Source: Christensenella sp. UBA1224 (GTDB lineage Bacteria > Bacillota > Clostridia > Christensenellales > Aristaeellaceae). From it: DNA of 6,680 nucleotides. The stretch lies in the NCBI GenBank assembly GCA_002309235.1, contig DBXA01000117.1, positions 15,068-21,747 on the forward strand, given 5' to 3'. The position numbers and the translations under genes were made by a program. Positions 4,940 to 6,680 of this stretch are shown one piece after another (positions within the stretch are counted from its first letter, which is position 1; each line of letters begins with the position of its first letter). Below the pieces are notes generated by a model. It had not been told where the DNA came from and ran no database searches. It saw only the letters and a list, made by a program, of their open reading frames with translations.

Positions 4940-6400
4940 ATGCGATTCAATTCATACATTTTTATACTGCTGTTCCTGCCGCTGTGCGTAACGGGTTATT
5001 TTACGCTGCACCGGTTCCGGAAGCACACCTGGGCTAAAGTGTACCTGCTGGGAATGTCGCTGTGGTTTTATGGCTTCTTTGAATGGCGCTATCTTCTGAT
5101 CATGGCCTCTTCCATCGGTGTGAATTACGCGATGAACCGCGTGATGGCGCGTTCCCGCAGGGAGGGTATCCGCAGGACGGCCTTTATCGCCGGGATGGCG
5201 CTTAACCTGGGCATCCTCGGATATTTCAAATATACGGATTTCTTTATAACAAATATAAATGCTGTTTTCGGCACGCATATCAATCTTTTGCGCCTGGTGC
5301 TTCCTTTGGGGATCAGCTTTTATACTTTTCAGCAGATCAGTTACATGATAGACAGCTATCATAGGAAGGTGCCGGATTACGGATTTTTGGACTATGCGCT
5401 GTTCGTCGCCTTTTTTCCGCAGCTGGTGGCGGGTCCGATCGTCCTGCACAGCGAGATCGTACCGCAGTTCGCGGATGAGAAGAAATATCAGCCGGACAGT
5501 GAAAATATACTGAGAGGCTTGTATATGCTGGGCTTCGGCCTGGCCAAAAAGGTGCTCCTTGCGGATGTTTTGGGCGGTGCCGTCGACTGGGCTTATGCCA
5601 ATATCGCCGGGCTGAATTCCACAAGCGCATTTATGGCCATGCTGTGCTATACGCTTCAGATCTATCTGGATTTCTCCGGGTATTGCGACATCGCTTCAGG
5701 CTGCGCGCTGCTTTTTAATATAGAGCTTCCTGTCAATTTCTTCTCGCCCTTCCGTCAGACGACTATAGCGGGCTTTTGGAAGAACTGGCACATCACGCTG
5801 ACCCGTTTTTTTACCACATATGTGTATATTCCGCTCGGCGGCAGCCGCAGGGGAACGGCAAGGGCATGCCTTAACACCATGATCGTATTTACGCTTTCAG
5901 GCCTATGGCATGGGGCCGGATGGACGTATATTTGCTTCGGTATGGCATACGGGATCATGCTGGTATTTTGCCGCTTGTTTAAAAAGCAGCTTGCGGCGAC
6001 GCCGGGCTGGATACTCTGGCCTGTCACATTTATCCTTCAGCTTTTCAATATCTCCATGTTCCGCGCGAATACCCTTTCGGATGCCTGGCTGCTGTGGAGC
6101 CGCCTGTTCCGTTTCGATTTCGGCGCGATAGCTTCGGGTATGTCACAGGGCATACTGCGGATGGAGATAGATGTGGTATTCAACAAAATACTGCGCACCG
6201 TTTCGGCTCTTCCGGAATGGCTGCCGCTGGTGCTTCTCACTGCCTTCTGCCTGTATGCTTCTACCGGCATGAAAAATGTTCATGAGCGTCTCAAGTACTT
6301 CAGGCCGGGTTTTAAGACAGGCATGGTCACGGTAGTACTGCTTGTTTGGTCTGTTCTCTCCCTTTCGGGAGTCACAACATTTCTTTACTTCAATTTCTGA
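4940..6400 (+). CDS. MBOAT-family membrane O-acyltransferase (AlgI/DltB/PatA-like)
   Basis: A 486-residue integral membrane enzyme of the membrane-bound O-acyltransferase family, which passes acyl groups (for example acetyl or D-alanyl) across the membrane onto cell-surface polymers. Hydrophobic segments alternate with basic loops throughout, starting with an N-terminal helix (about 5-23). Signature blocks are LPLGISFYTFQQISYMID (121-138), FPQLVAGPI (159-167), LQIYLDFSGYCDIA (239-252), GFWKNWHITLTRFFTTYVY (278-296) followed by IPLGGSR, and SGLWHGAGWTY (320-330). H324 corresponds to the catalytic histidine, and H284 is the conserved W-H upstream. The length fits AlgI-type proteins. GAGG at 4929-4932, seven bases before the ATG, fixes the start. 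No AlgJ/AlgX-like or SGNH partner follows within the window. The gene is divergent from the ATP-grasp operon. Polymer and acyl group are not predictable. Confidence 0.95.
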   Translation: MRFNSYIFILLFLPLCVTGYFTLHRFRKHTWAKVYLLGMSLWFYGFFEWRYLLIMASSIGVNYAMNRVMARSRREGIRRTAFIAGMALNLGILGYFKYTDFFITNINAVFGTHINLLRLVLPLGISFYTFQQISYMIDSYHRKVPDYGFLDYALFVAFFPQLVAGPIVLHSEIVPQFADEKKYQPDSENILRGLYMLGFGLAKKVLLADVLGGAVDWAYANIAGLNSTSAFMAMLCYTLQIYLDFSGYCDIASGCALLFNIELPVNFFSPFRQTTIAGFWKNWHITLTRFFTTYVYIPLGGSRRGTARACLNTMIVFTLSGLWHGAGWTYICFGMAYGIMLVFCRLFKKQLAATPGWILWPVTFILQLFNISMFRANTLSDAWLLWSRLFRFDFGAIASGMSQGILRMEIDVVFNKILRTVSALPEWLPLVLLTAFCLYASTGMKNVHERLKYFRPGFKTGMVTVVLLVWSVLSLSGVTTFLYFNF

Positions 6401-6442
6401 CACGTGAAAAGATCATGCGGACAAGGCGCACCGTAAGTGTGT

Positions 6443-6449
6443 AAGGAGG
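6443..6449 (+). promoter_or_regulatory. Strong ribosome binding site of the asparaginase-family gene
   Basis: AAGGAGG seven bases before the ATG at 6457, the best Shine-Dalgarno match in the window together with that of the Nudix gene. It excludes the out-of-frame ATG at 6450. The 56 bases after the MBOAT stop hold no clear promoter or terminator, which suggests co-transcription with MBOAT. Confidence 0.75.
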
Positions 6450-6456
6450 ATGGATA

Positions 6457-6680
6457 ATGAAACTCATCGCGGCTACCTGGAGGGAAGCATCGAAATTCAT
6501 GGAGGAAGGCAGGGAACTGCTGCTTGCGGGCAATTCCCCTGAAGATGCGATAGAGCATGTCATATGCCGTGTGGAGGATGATCCGGAGGAACGGAGCGTC
6601 GGTTACAACGGTTTTCTGACAAAGGAAGGAAAAGACGAGCTGGACGCCTCTTTCATGGAAGGCAGAGGCATGCGGATAGG
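6457..6680 (+). CDS. Asparaginase_2-family amidohydrolase, N4-(beta-N-acetylglucosaminyl)-L-asparaginase-like (N-terminal part)
   Basis: The first 74 codons of a gene that leaves the window at its 3' end. The segment DDPEERSVGYNGFLTKEGK followed by DELDASFMEGRGMRIG matches the start of Ntn-hydrolase glycosylasparaginases and isoaspartyl peptidases, whose hallmark reads like D-P-x-x-R-S-V-G-Y-G-G-L-P then E-L-D-A-A-x-M-D-G. These enzymes mature by self-cleavage before a threonine and cut the GlcNAc-Asn bond or isoaspartyl peptides. The catalytic Thr lies beyond the window, so activity cannot be judged. There is no signal peptide, so it should be cytoplasmic, unlike the secreted bacterial glycosylasparaginase known from flavobacteria. 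The usual glycine in S-V-G-Y-G-G is Asn here, and the usual Pro in G-L-P is replaced. It is probably in an operon with MBOAT. Confidence 0.82.
   Translation, partial: MKLIAATWREASKFMEEGRELLLAGNSPEDAIEHVICRVEDDPEERSVGYNGFLTKEGKDELDASFMEGRGMRI

Noticed and set aside
4952..5449. A 165-codon minus-strand open frame inside the MBOAT gene
   Set aside because: It is a shadow of the MBOAT coding sequence, polar and domain-free, with no start context.

Overview
The window looks like the chromosome of a Bacillota, class Clostridia, bacterium (for example a gut Lachnospiraceae or relative). The reasons are strong GGAGG-type ribosome binding sites, sigma-A-like promoters, a mid-range GC content estimated by eye, frequent ATA isoleucine codons, and a gene set common in such genomes. 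This placement is inference, because no rRNA or lineage marker is present. I see no transposase, integrase, phage gene, tRNA or CRISPR array. Eight protein genes are supported, two of them cut by the window edges, and no gene-free stretch exceeds about 250 bases.

Left edge (1-609). The first 139 codons of an ABC-transporter solute-binding protein run leftwards out of the window. The gene has its own promoter in an AT-rich intergenic region, where a perfect 9-bp direct repeat with 21-bp spacing flanks the -10 box.

Centre (610-4694), all on the minus strand. One probable transcription unit runs right to left: two tandem ATP-grasp proteins of the sugar-transfer-associated type, a cytoplasmic beta-lactamase-fold serine hydrolase, a Nudix hydrolase and a GNAT acetyltransferase. 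The first three genes are joined by two successive 4-base ATGA stop/start overlaps, which implies translational coupling. A GC-rich hairpin lies between the hydrolase and the Nudix gene and may dampen expression of the last two genes.

Divergent control region (4695-4939). Two near-consensus promoters face away from each other, one driving the ATP-grasp operon and one driving an MBOAT acyltransferase. An 8-bp inverted repeat lies between them, and the MBOAT mRNA would begin with a stable hairpin.

Right side (4940-6680). A complete membrane O-acyltransferase of the AlgI/DltB type is followed after 56 bases by the start of an asparaginase_2-family (glycosylasparaginase-like) gene that leaves the window.

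The most interesting reading is that the divergon (two ATP-grasp ligase-like proteins, a coupled hydrolase and a membrane acyltransferase) builds or decorates a cell-surface glycan or a small glycoconjugate. The gene families and the arrangement are visible in the sequence. The shared pathway is a hypothesis.
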